DNA from: Polytrichum commune
Taxonomy: Eukaryota; Streptophyta; Polytrichopsida; Polytrichales; Polytrichaceae
Assembly: GCA_950295325.1 (NCBI GenBank)
Contig: OX485804.1
Coordinates: 69,914,033 to 69,978,032, forward strand
DNA length: 64,000 bases
Direction of reading: 5' to 3'
The notes under the pieces were generated by a model. That model saw only the letters and a program-made list of their open reading frames with translations. It did not search any database and was not told the DNA's origin. Position numbers and translations under genes: made by a program. Shown piece by piece: positions 11,927 through 23,375 of this stretch (the stretch's first letter is position 1; every line of letters begins with the position of its first letter).

Positions 11927-13528
11927 CAGTGACTTCAAGAAATGAGTCTATGAGGGTATTTGATTTAGAAAAGTAACAATGTAGAGAGTATGAAGAATCA
12001 AAGCAATAAATTTTGAGCATGAAAGTTTGAGAGCATGAAGTACCTGACAACCTCAAGAAAATTGAAAAGAAATTGCCACTAGATTAAAAACATACATAGT
12101 GCCAAAGTTGACTATGTACATAGACTCATTTTCTGAGGCGTTATAGAAAGAGTGGTCAAAATCTTGTCCACTTTCCACGAGCAGCCAAAACAGCTGCAAT
12201 TCGATCTGGCATGCTAGCATACAATCTCTCACACTGCTCTGTAGTGATCGTCTTATAAGTCTCCTCCACACGCTCCCATAATTGCAAAAGACCTACAGGA
12301 GGAGTTGGATAGGAATTCAAACGATGTTTGAGAATTGCCCAAACATGTTCTATGGGATTTAGGTCTGGGGATTGAGCTGGCCACTCTAAAATAGTGAATG
12401 GTTGCTCTAAGAACCATTTCTGAACAATCTTTGCCTTATGTATAGGAGCATTATCATGCTGGAAAATGACGTTATCGAGGTTCAAGTATCCTAATCTGTC
12501 TAAACTCAAGTACAAATCTCCATGCAAGATTGTAATATAGTCCTTCGCATTTCTACGCCCATCCACCTTTAGTAAATCACCTACACCTCTTGTTGTCATA
12601 CAACTCCATAGCATCAAAGACCCTCCACCATGCTTCACTGTTTGCTTCACTGCACGATCAGGGAAGTTTTTTTGGTCATTGACCCAACACCAAGTCCTCC
12701 CATCCGCATTGAAACGATTTATCCTCGTTTCATCACTGAATACAACTCTCTTCCAATCCTCTATTGTCCACTCTTCATGAATTCTTGCAAATCGTAGCCT
12801 CTCTCCTACATTTTTATGTGACAAACAAGGCTTAGGAATCTTCTCACAGGCACTCAATCCAACATCTCTCAAAGCAGACCGCAAAGTGTTATCACAGAAA
12901 CCCACTTCTCTACCCTCTCTCAACACTTTTGTTGCCTATACTGCCATTTCCAGCCCTCCAACTGTGACCAAACGCACAACACGTCGTCTCTCTGAAATGC
13001 TAAGAATCTTTGGAACACCTCGTTTTGGCAATTCTAAGTTACTACAATGTTTCTTCCTCACTCTATTCACCGTACTCTGTGAGAAACCCAATGACTTCGC
13101 AACCACTCTTGTACTCTTACCTTTCATCAAAAGAGCAACAATATCTCTCACTTTGTCTCCTGAAATTGGCTTCATCATGCCAATTCTAATTCCTATTCTC
13201 CACAGTATGGTCCACAAGAAGGAAGAGAAGAGAAATCACAAAAAAATTCATCAAAAAACACAAATTTCTCTACACTCAGGTATGTTCTACACTCATGTGA
13301 AGTTGCTCCACAAGCCACCTCAAAAAATGAGTCTATAAGGGTACATGCACATTTGTGATCTTAACTCACAATGTAGATATTATTTAGGCAAAGCGCCATG
13401 TGGCATGTGTTAAGAGTGCATGAGGCACAATAGATTTTTTTGCTCGGCTTCATCCGCCTTAATGTTTCCCGGCTAGCCCCCATCAATGCTCCTTGATAGG
13501 GGCATTGACTCATTTCTTGAAGTCACTG
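11927..13528 (-). mobile_element. Complete Tc1-like DNA transposon, 1602 bp
   Basis: Both ends begin CAGTGACTTCAAGAAATGAG, forming a terminal inverted repeat of 22 bp before divergence, and each end is flanked by a TA dinucleotide (11925-11926, 13529-13530) as expected for Tc1/mariner target duplications. A motif AAATGAGTCTATG occurs at four symmetric sites: 11940-11952 (+), 12119-12131 (-), 13325-13337 (+, one change) and 13503-13515 (-, one change). The inner sites lie about 191-204 bp from each end, as in elements with two transposase-binding sites per end. It carries one transposase gene on the - strand. The length matches the usual 1.3-1.7 kb of the superfamily. Confidence 0.92.
12156..13178 (-). 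pseudogene. Tc1-like transposase (DD34E) with a single internal stop
   Basis: Starting at the ATG at 13178 (MMKPISGDKVRDI), the frame runs 341 codons to the stop at 12156, broken only by one in-frame TAG at 12936-12938. A helix-turn-helix (STRVVAKSLGFSQSTVNRV) is followed by the catalytic domain with FSDETRINRF, QHDNAPIHKAK and SPDLNPIEHVW. Exactly 34 residues separate the second D from the E. The tail ASMPDRIAAVLAARG is typical. The length of about 340 residues is standard for Tc1. The stop lies in a TAGGC context and could derive from CAG by one C-to-T change, a site plants can methylate (CHG). Otherwise the gene looks intact, so the insertion is fairly recent. Readthrough or an intact sister copy elsewhere is possible but unproven. 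Confidence 0.88.
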
Positions 13529-13530
13529 TA

Positions 13531-16450
13531 TATCCTATAAATTGGTGCAATCAAATTTTAAAAATTCATCATATATGTTTCTCAGTTAATTTTTTTTGAA
13601 ATTAAGTGAATAAGATAAAATAATTTACCAAAAATAGAGATTTCGTTTTTTGACATTGACATTTTATGAACACGTGAAGGGTCCGTAACACAAAAGATTT
13701 AATAGGATAAATTTGATAAAATACTTCCATATTGAAAATGAATGAGAGAATTTCAAGAGTTCAGAAAATGGTTGCAAGACATGTTGGAGGGTACTGTACA
13801 TAAACTTAGAAGCTTTAGAGTAAACTGCCTCAATTATGTTTACAAAATATAAGTTGTTGGAAATAAGAAAAGGTATGTGTTATAAATATGCTCATAATTT
13901 TTGATGTATTGACATGCTCCTTTTTGGGAGCACATGCAAGACGCTTCATTAGACCCTTTACATGCAAAATGTTCATGATACAGAATCATAGACTACATAA
14001 CAGTCTCATGTACATATATGACAATTTGGGTACATCACCTTGGATTACGTATATCATATTCCTTGGGCCACTTGAACAAAGTCGGAATGTTTGTTTATTA
14101 TTCATACCGGTGTCGGTTTCTTCTTATTTTCTAAATTTCCTCCCATGAAGGTAAGATAGTGGAGCCCCATGTTAGATTCTAAATAAAAAATGGAACACGA
14201 CCATGCAATTGAATAATGTTATGAACTTCAAAGTAAATTTCCTCAATTAAGTATAAAATTATAAGCTATCATGAAAATTATATATATATAGATATATGAA
14301 ATATGAAATATACTATTTAAAGATTATGGGGAGGTTTTCTTTACAAGCTGAAGCCCAAACCATTTTTCACACACAAACAGACATTGTTCATGTGATATAA
14401 AATGAAAGTTGCAAAGCCATGATGCAAATTAACTATGTGAAGCCATGATGCCATTTTTTGTTTTTTTTGTAATAATAATTATTATACAAAATTAAAGAAT
14501 AATTTGTATTTTTTTAAACAGTGAATTTTATAAATTTTATAAATGTTACTTTAATCATTTATATGTATATTTATAAATTTATAAATTTATAAATTATTTT
14601 TGTTAAATTTTAATACAGATTCAAATTCGAATACATGTGGGTGATGTCTTGGCATAACTTGAATTCCAAGCTATGTATTTTTAGTTTCAAAGTAAATATA
14701 TTTCTCACAAATTGACATTTCATGTTGTTGGGTTGAAACTCTTTTGAGTATTGTGAGCCCAAGTAGATTTATAATGTACAAGAAGATGGGTTTTAATAAT
14801 GACTCTTTATAGGATTTTCAAAATAAATGTTAGCTTGAATGAAAAAAATGATACTAAAGTCATATAATATCATATCATATTAATGAAACGCATTCATAGG
14901 TGATTTATTGTTTGATGTAAATAATTTTGATTCATGCGTATGTGTCAAATAAGCTCATTCGATTACAATTTGATGATTATTCCTTACAAATTACGAGGCT
15001 AGTCTACACATTTATCCATCAAAGGCTCGAAATCATTTAAAATTTCCATGAATATCTTCTATAAAATCTTCTTTGTACAACTTTGATTCTATATGCCATT
15101 TATTGCCACAAAATATTTTGGGTGAAAATGTATTAATTTGCATACCATCCACTTCCATAATTTCTCATATGGACTACAATATTCTAGTTGGACATTAACT
15201 TGAGGGAAAAACAATGCTGCCCAAGAAGAAGAAGAAGAAGCCCTCCCCCCCCCCCCCCCCCAAAAGAAAAAGAAAAAGAAAAAAGATAACCATAACAATT
15301 AGCTATCAAGTCAATTACGTAGGAGCTCAACTGCGGACCCAATTGAGGGATTATTAGGTAACACAATGGTTAGATCGACTCACATGAATATGTGATTTAT
15401 TTTATGAAGATTTGAGGATGAGGTGCCAAGTGTGGATATTGTAGACCATTAAACATGTTGTAAGCAAAGGAGTCATCACCTTTTGAATGATTTCATAAAT
15501 CTATGTTTCCATGATTGTTGCATGACATTGTGGTAGAAGGTCATGCAATCAAATCTCCACAAGTTTGTGCCGTGGAAAGAATCTATTAGGGTTTTCATAT
15601 TTGCATAAGAAAACTCTAGTTTATGAAGGTCACCTGACCCAAAAACATGACATTTATGAATTTGCCCAAGTATGGCGTACATTTTCAAATAAATGTAGAC
15701 TCATTTGACATTTGCCCAACTATGTGTGTATGTACAACTACCAAACTACATTAGAATATTTTATGATCACCTTATTTTATACAATTATAGTTACATCAAC
15801 CCCATTGAATTTTTGAAATTAAGTACTAATCCACTAATTAGAATAGATTTTAAGAAATAGAAGTATCATAGTATCTCTTAAAATGCTTGTATTATAGTTA
15901 AATGCATTCACTAATTTACTATTTTTTATGATTTAAAAATAATAATAATAGTGAACTTGAGACTCACTTGGACTAGTACAAGTTGCACATGGTATTGAGT
16001 GTAGACCGGAGTGTCTGTGCACATGTCATCATCATCGCTACATGGCAAAGAGGTGGAATGCAAGAAGACAATTCCAATATTCTCTCAGCTCAACTTAAAC
16101 TCCCCCCTAACCTAATCAATACCCATTAAAAACATCTACACACATTTGCCACTAGACCATTGACCGCATTGATCATCAACAAACTACAGTTTGACACAAA
16201 AACTCACCCCTCACATTTGTCCCCAAACTCCCAACAAAACCCAAAAACTACAAAAGTTATTGGTGGATGCCACCATTTAGACTCAGTTAAAGGATAACAT
16301 ATTTTGTGCAACATTATCTTCCTATGGAATCTCTTAGGGTTTCAAACCTAGTCTTTCACAAACATCACACCACAACACCCATGAACCAACCTACTTGTGA
16401 GCCCGAAATAGTGCTCACATGGTTTCTTAAGCACTAAAAAGCGCTAACAC
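13531..16450. other. AT-rich intergenic DNA with homopolymer and microsatellite runs
   Basis: No protein-like frame is seen. The stretch includes runs of TTTATAAATTTATAAA near 14570, a GAA repeat near 15225-15240 next to a 17-C run (15245-15261), and many short direct repeats of AT. Apart from the repeat partner near 13920-14035 I see no organised feature. Confidence 0.5.
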
Positions 16451-18100
16451 CTTAATTTTGTGCTTGCATTGAAATACCAAAAAGATAAGAAAGGTGAGGA
16501 GTCAAAGGCCTTAATTGAATTAAGTTAAGAGGTGAATAAGAACTAGGGAGGGCAATAAACCTTGGAGAATTAATGAGGGGTAAAGGTAAGTAGTTAAGTA
16601 TGAGTCTTCTCGGGCGGCCCGAAAAGATGCCGGGCAACCCGGGAAAAAAGGAGAAGCTTGGAGGGGTCTCGGAAGGCAAGGGAGTTGGAGCTCATTAGGC
16701 ATGCATAGGAGAGTAGAGGAGAGAGAGAAGGGGAGAGAGGGCGAAGCCCTGCTCCGTTGGAGATTGAAGCAAGGGGAGAAGGGAGAGAGGCTCTGGCCAT
16801 GACGAGGAAGCCTTGCATCACCTTCTAACGCTCGTGCACCAATGCTTCGGAGTTGGTCGAATGCAACCTTAGTAGCGGCGGGGGGGGGGGGGAACCAATG
16901 CTCACGCAATATGAAGTGAGTTGTGTAGCTAGACAAACGGCCAGCTAGGGAGAATAGAGATGAGAGAGAGAGAGGCATGGAGGGAAGCCTGCTGAACTCT
17001 GTCCCAGCGGGGGTTAGAGCGTGAGAAGCGGGTGAGGAAATGGGAGGTTTCCAGGGTTCTCTCCGATGGGAGAGTGGACATTGCTTCGTTGAGAGCAAGG
17101 GTGAGGCACAAGAGCCAAAGGAAGGGACGTCTTGATCTGAACCGAGGGAAGTCGGTGATGGGCGGAGACGAAGCTTGGATGCACTGCACACGGCGAGCCC
17201 CCCAAGAACTTGCAACCAGTTCGATGTGACTTCATGTCTACTAGATCTCTGTTCAGGAAGTGGATGGAGGGACGATTCGGGGAACCCTTCACAACAATGG
17301 TGGCGAGGAGGCTCTGGATGCAAGTGGTGGCATTGACATGGGAGGGTTGCAGACAATAGCGAGCTTGGGGACAAAGTTTAAGGTGATGCCGATCCTCACC
17401 GATGAAGGCTGGTGTGCAATGGCCGCCGCGGGTCTCGGAGGTGGCGCAACCGAATATCGCGTGGTTGGAGTCCCGGCACGCCAGCAGGGTGCAGGTCATG
17501 GGTTTGAATATTGATGCAATTATGAGGTAGCACTCCCTCCTTCATGTGCACTAGTGTAGATCAGGATTACACATGGTTGTAGTCGGGGGATCGAACACAG
17601 GAATCCAGGTGCTTCCCGAACCTCGTTGTCCGAGATTGAGGTCCCCGGTAGTGTAGCCAATCGCTACGCACTGGTTGCCGAGCGGTCGCCTAGTGATATC
17701 AGGCCCTTGACCAATTCGCCGGCGGTGGAGGGGCAGCTGCAACCAAGCAACAGAGAATTCCCTCTCCTAAGGGATGAAGGTGACCAGGGTGCCGGCTACC
17801 TTTCCACGGTCACAAGCAGTCAGGAGCGTGGGGTTGGTGAATTTTTCGTAGTATCCGCCACAACTCACAGTCTGGAGATGGAATTGCGCTCGAGTGAATG
17901 TTGGGGGTGGTAACTCAAGCTCGTAGCAGCTTGATCGCTCTCGGGAGGGGGATTGTTGGAAGAACTTGTCTCCGCGGCTAAGTATCAGAACTAGTGCACT
18001 GGGGGGGGGGGAGTCTCGGCTACTGTAATACTGCACAGGCTCAAGGGAAGGAGCATTAGCAACCAGGGGCATGCAGTGAGCCGAAGTTACATTAGTCTTA
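16451..18100. other. GC-richer block with long but unrecognised open frames
   Basis: Base composition rises sharply relative to both sides, and long overlapping open frames occur on both strands (for example 16520-17374 on -). Their translations are rich in Ser, Pro, Leu and Arg, lack a domain I recognise, and look like by-products of composition. G runs at 16880-16892 (13) and 18001-18011 (11) are notable. It may be part of a transposable element, perhaps a long terminal repeat or untranslated region, but no terminal repeats or pol-like sequence are visible. Confidence 0.35.
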
Positions 18101-18689
18101 AATTCCTTGCATCATTTGATTTTCTTTGAACTAGTAGCAGCTGAGCTAGGGATGCTGCATTGGGGTATCATGAGAGTAGGAAGCCACTTATGTCGGTGAG
18201 GGAAGAATGGTAAGTGGACTAGGTTACAAGGAAACCTAATTGGCTAAGGATACATTGAAATGGCATTGTAATCAAGCATTTGTAAATGCTCGCATAACTT
18301 AATAAAAAGACAAAGGTGTTATACACACCACTTATTCCAATCATTTTTCCTTGTTTGCACACGTGAATTGTAACTTGAATGTAGCTCATGATCCCTCACC
18401 CGGACTAGGACGCAATTGAAGGGTGAGGGTGATTGGGGCTTACATAAATGATGCGTCCGCCGGGAGCGAAGGGATCGAAATCGTCAGAAGCGGATGTGGT
18501 GGTGGAAGAACGCTTGGATTGGAGTAAGCAACCCTAACTCTACTTGCACATTGTTCATCTTATTTGTTTCCAAGTAAGAGTCATCACAAGTTCAATTAAT
18601 AACAACAATAAATGCAAGAGGAATATGAATGGAAAAGAAGTTGTAATTGCTTCATTAAATGGAGAAGGAATTAGGTAATTGGTTAGTTG

Positions 18690-18845
18690 ACTAAGCGGCC
18701 GATTAACAAGTTAATTAGGGAGTTAAGTAGTTACTTACTTAGTCGTCTAATTAATTATCTAATTAATTAATTACTTAGTTAATTAATTATTCAATTAAGT
18801 AAGAATAATTGGAGTTACTTTTAGTAATTACATTACTCAGTGTTT
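18690..18845. repeat. Low-complexity TTAATTAA-type repeat
   Basis: Short units such as TAATTAAT and TTACTTAG recur in tandem over about 150 bp. They form a low-complexity, potentially self-pairing tract with no coding content. Confidence 0.6.
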
Positions 18846-19053
18846 TACTGCCATTTTTTAACTGCGGCTGTGGAAAGTTACCAGGTAAGTTACTTTACAG
18901 TAACTTTTGTTTTTACTACAATAAATTTTTTTTACTGGGCAACAACGCATTATTTTATTTTATTTTTCCTTTCATTTACTGCTTTAGGATTATAGTGCAA
19001 TTGCTAGCTGCAATCAGGTGGGGAGTTAGGGGGGAGTGTGAGTTCACTCCGAT

Positions 19054-19082
19054 CTCCCAATACTAGCACAAAGTATTGGGAG
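19054..19082. other. Perfect 11-bp stem hairpin
   Basis: CTCCCAATACT (19054-19064) and AGTATTGGGAG (19072-19082) are exact reverse complements around a 7-base loop. No T-run follows and no gene ends nearby, so a terminator role is not supported. It may be a remnant of an inverted-repeat element. Confidence 0.4.
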
Positions 19083-19611
19083 GATCTCCCCTACCTCTTG
19101 TGCTAGGGTCAAACAGGGGGCTTAGAGGTAAAAGGTGGAGGCCGTCCCACAGTTGCTCAACGAGCAACCAATGAGCTTCTAAGCCAAAGGGGAGGGAGCA
19201 TGTGCCCGGGTATGGGACAATGACGCTCCCTCCTTCCCCCCCAAGCTTGATTGACCACCAAGGTAAGAGCGGTGAACTTCATAAATTTGTTTTATTTATT
19301 TTCCGCAATTCTTGCATGCGAAATTGGTATGAAAGAATGAAGGGGTCGAGCGGAAAGAACACGACACTCGGTAACTTTCCCCACCTTCTCGGGATGGCAT
19401 AACGAAGATTATCTTAATATGATGACCAATTAAAGCACTAGAATCTACTGGGGGGGTAATTTGTACTTAGGCCGAAGTAATTTAGGACGCATTCTAAGGT
19501 AAAATTTTGCTGTAATTACCTTTCGGTAATTAAATTAGGTTTTTATCCTATGGTGAATTCCTAAGTTCAGATTGTCTGTATGCTTTAGGTGCTAGGTGTT
19601 GTAGGGTGTCA

Positions 19612-20300
19612 TTCTTCGGTATGAAGTGGGACCTCCCTAGTGTTGAGCCGATTATCGACCATTATATTGGTCGATACCGTGTTCAGATGGATTCTTCCGT
19701 TCATGAGGGGAAGAACTCATGTGATTATGGATTACGGATCGACACTGTCGATATAGTGTTGAAAGGATTTAACGAGGCTCAGTAATTCAGCCATCACTTT
19801 GTGGAGGGTCTTGTCAACAAGATTTACGATATGAAGGGTTTAGGTTAAGTCAATCTGAACCTTAGTATCGACGCGCACATCTCCGGGATTAAGATATACC
19901 AGTAATTGTGTCAAGAGATAATATATATTATCTAACGTCAGATGTTGGATGATATGCCCAACACTGTACGGACGATGAGGACCAGACGAGCTAAATTAAT
20001 GCTTTGATTTTGAGATATGATAGTCTGAGCAGGGCTAAACGTAGTAGTCGACTCGGTGGTATTAGGGTGGAATTCAGTGTTTAGACTGAGAGGGTGATGG
20101 ACTGTTGATATCTTTGTATTTCGTTGAATTTGTTTAGGTTTGAAGGTATCGAGGCTGCCTTAAAGAATGTGTTTGTAACGCGTATTGGTCTCATCGAATG
20201 GTTTATGGATTCGTGCTATAACGAGGTATCCAATTTCGCGGCCGTGTTGCACGGGACAGACGAGCATGTCCCGAGCATTACTGACTGCAGATTAGGATGG
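19612..20300 (+). pseudogene. Broken coding relic, unidentified protein, two fragments
   Basis: One frame from 19612 reads as a protein-like string (for example KWDLPSVEPIIDHYIGRYRV and LRIDTVDIVLKGFNEAQ) with one in-frame TAA near 19785 and a stop near 19847. A second fragment at about 20141-20300 reads EAALKNVFVTRIGLIEWFMD and ends at a stop before KYLQWENDRG. Amino-acid composition is balanced and unlike random frames around it. I do not recognise the family. Its place just upstream of the methyltransferase-like relic suggests it is an earlier part of the same gene or element, which is inference. Confidence 0.4.
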
Positions 20301-20959
20301 TGAAAATATTTGCAATGGGAAAACGACCGCGGTTTTTTTTACCATGTTTTCTATTAGTGTATATTAAACTAACTAGATGATAAAATTTCTTTATAAATTA
20401 GGTTTATGAGTTTAAAATGAGAAATTAATTATAAGTATATGATAATAAGCAGCGTAACAACATCAAATATAATTGTATATCTAATATAAGCCTAGATGAT
20501 ATTCTTTCTTGATTTTCTAGGAATTAAGATTTGTTAGAAGATATATTACGTCATGACCGTCACGACATATTTTGGTGCTACGGATATGAACGGGAGATGT
20601 CAAATTATGTAAATGTATCATCCAATGAAAAGAGAAGCGAAGTTATATATTCTTTCTTTCATGCTCGGGTTTGGTTTTCAAAGTTGCCAAACAAATTCAA
20701 GTTGACCAAGATAATTTGTATCCAGTACAACGGATTCTAAATGATCTAAATGTTCATTTAAAGACCCCTTATGGTAAACAATTGCATGGACATAATTATT
20801 TTAGTTGGCATAAAAATGAAGTACTCCAAGCTCATAGTCAATAAAGAATAATATATTTGTGGAGCCTTCTTAAGATTTTACCAACATCGTGCCCGTGTGT
20901 AAAAACAACTTATTTCAAAAGAATAAGTGTTGGCCGAAAGGAGCGATTTATAGAAAAGG

Positions 20960-21990
20960 TGATAAAAAATGTGAAAACTTATTTGAAACGGTTTTAAAGA
21001 AGTATTGGTTATCTTACAGATAATAATCAGGTGATGTTCGACAATCATATTTTCAATGTCTTATACATTGTACTATGTAGCAAACCATATCGTTCGGGAG
21101 ATTTTGTTGTGGTTAAGCCAGAGGAAGACTATCAAAATCATGACTAGACATGGAAGTATAAGATTTCAAAAAATTTCACACAACAATGTAATGGAAGTAT
21201 TGATGTTTCATTTCAAGGAGAATATTTCTGGTAGATAACACATGGATAAGATGATGCCCTAAAGAAGCATAGCCTAACCAACATGTGTCTGCTGAAACCA
21301 AACCCGAGAAATTGGGTAGGCAATGATGTGCGGTTTGTGAGACAAATTTTATACAAGTTTTTGCCATTCTCAGACATGTCAAGGGAAGGCCTCAGAAATG
21401 ACTATCTAGTAGCATTTGAGTACGAAGATATTTTTTCAAGGCGACATTTATTACAATTGGGGGGACCTGGTTGTTCACCCCCTTACCCACTTGTACATGT
21501 TGTTTTAGCCAGAAGTGTGTATGGTGTAAAGCCAGCTATAGTGAGAGATGTAAAGTTTCCAGCTTATGAAAGAGAATTATTACAGAATATAGAAACCAAT
21601 TCACAAATATCGGGTGAAGAGAGGTCCACAAGTGAAAGTGATACATACATTATTGATATTTCTGAAGTGGTAGAATTTGATTTAATTAGGCGCCAAACAA
21701 TAAGGTCAATGTCCAAGTCTAGTAGGTGCCAACGTCGTGGTCAACAACCAAAAGACACATAGAATTGTGACATTGATTTGCATTCCATTAAGTCGCAAGA
21801 CTCGTAAGTTGGGCAAGTTCTTCTTACTTGGTTGTCTAGTATACGAGGAAGGCCTAATTTGTACAGATCTATAGGATCAACAAAATTATTATCCTGGCAT
21901 TCTCTAGTGAAGATTGCAAATGATGTAGGGGTTATTAAGAAATATAGGAATGGGAGGCCTATAGAGTGGATACTCACATTGTGAGCTTCT
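20960..21990 (+). pseudogene. Relic related to the methyltransferase gene at 48-52 kb
   Basis: With a few stops, one frame from about 21010 runs through LTDNNQVMFDNHIFNVLYIV to SVYGVKPAIVRDVKFPAYER and on to about 21760. Three blocks line up in order with the - strand gene at 48.1-48.8 kb: CLLKPNPRNWVGNDVRFVRQ with CFLKNQEDLGGGHIKNRRVF, LVAFEYEDIF with LLAFEGDNDMF, and KFPAYER...EE with RLPSYAE...EE. The segment that would hold methyltransferase motif I is missing here, consistent with an internal deletion. This is an older, non-functional member of the same family. Similarity was judged by eye, so individual block boundaries are uncertain. Confidence 0.45.
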
Positions 21991-23051
21991 CTGTATTGTT
22001 TCATTTTTCAGTGCAAATAATATTTCTGTGGTATTATTTTCCACTAATATTTTGTATATTAGTTATGAACCACGTATTGTTTGAAATATTATTGAAAGAT
22101 CATATCTCAAAGATCATAGTCATTCTTGTCCATTTCATTAAAATTTCTATCAAAATTTTAGAAACCACGTGAGATAAAACATAAGGTCAATTTAATTCAT
22201 TGAGGGTAAATTTTATAAATTCATTAGATCTACCATAGCATTGGAAATATGTCCTCTACATGATTATATGTAAAATAGGGTGGTGAATAATTCCTTCATT
22301 TTAGTAATCAGTAGGAAAAAAAATAAGGTCATAGATTTTGGATCCCCCCAAATGTGTGTAGTAGGATCAATAGAATAATTATGGGTTTGACTACTTAAAT
22401 GAATATTGTGTAAATTCTATCCAAATTTGAATGAAACGCGTTAGTATGATAGGAAATGTTGTGGATTTTATTGGGGGAAAGAATGTTGTGACTTCCCAAT
22501 AGCCCTTGGGCAAGCACAATGGCGTGAAGGTAGTGAAGCGTTCAGGTAGCAGGTGTTGCGTTGGTAAAGTGTGAAACTGTGAAGCGGCACAAAGGCGGTA
22601 GGTAAGACACATTTTTTGGAGTTTTCTTCATTGCTCCATAGCATTCACATAGGGTGTTTCAAGAGAGCCGAAAGTTTGGCTTGCTCCGCTCTCGTGTAGT
22701 AAGAGTCGATTTCAAACTCCAACTCCTTGATTTTCCCCTTCCACTGACCATTTTCCAACGACATGCTATTGATTTCGGACACCCTCATAAATATGAGATA
22801 TAAAAAGATGAAGAGTTACAAGACCTGAACGTGAGTGTAGAATTATGAGATGTTGATGATTACATCAATGCTTCATTTTCTACAAAATGAATGTTGTTGG
22901 ACCTTGGCATGGATTGTGGAGTGTATTTTATGCAGAGAAATACGACAATTATCTCATCTACAGTTAAATCAATTGCTAGGTTGACTAGGGGAAGACCTTC
23001 CAAAATTTTACAAACTACATGTCTCCATGGTGGAGTTGACTAGGGCACGTC

Positions 23052-23375
23052 GTGTGTATAACAAATTTAGAAAATGAGACGAAAGGTAGTACAAGGTGGA
23101 GAAGTTGCAGGCATCCCATTGACCTTCTTAATCGAAAGGTGAACAATGATAAAAAAAAATTTATTGTCATATCCGGTTTTATGGTTTATCTTAATTATTT
23201 TAGAAAAGTCCTTGGACACTTCAAATTCAAATATGACCACTCAGATTCTATTTGGGTTGATGTAGATAGCGTAATTTGCACAATGACTATGTCATTTGAT
23301 ATACAGAGGGATGTCTTTGAGCTTGATCCGGTTGATGAGAACTCTTTGAATGAGTTTGTTGAAAAATCTATATGA
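23052..23375 (+). CDS. Small ORF, homologue of the ORF at 58925-59188
   Basis: The 107-aa frame shares its C-terminal two thirds with the - strand ORF at 58925-59188: RHPIDLLNR against RDPIDLMDR, then IWVDVDSVICTMTM against LMVDLETIIALAIM, then FELDPVDENSLNEFVEKS against YELHPGDEKVFNEFADES. Both end within a residue or two of the same point. Conservation of a reading frame between two divergent copies argues that this is real protein sequence. No known domain is recognised. The start is uncertain because the first 15 or so residues are not shared and an upstream exon is possible. Context is a transposon relic, so it is probably an element-encoded accessory protein or the last exon of a larger one. 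Confidence 0.5.
   Translation: MCITNLENETKGSTRWRSCRHPIDLLNRKVNNDKKKFIVISGFMVYLNYFRKVLGHFKFKYDHSDSIWVDVDSVICTMTMSFDIQRDVFELDPVDENSLNEFVEKSI

Noticed and set aside
16520-17374. 284-aa open frame on the - strand and overlapping long frames on + as a gene
   Set aside because: The translation is a Ser/Pro/Leu/His-rich string without any recognisable motif. Long frames occur in several phases at once because the local GC content is high and stops are rare.
18155-18185. Primer-binding site of an LTR retrotransposon (TGG..TATCA..GAG)
   Set aside because: The match to the initiator-Met tRNA end has insertions, and no flanking long terminal repeats or polymerase-like sequence were found.
19054-19082. 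Transcription terminator hairpin
   Set aside because: No gene ends here, there is no T-run, and intrinsic terminators are not expected in plant nuclear DNA.
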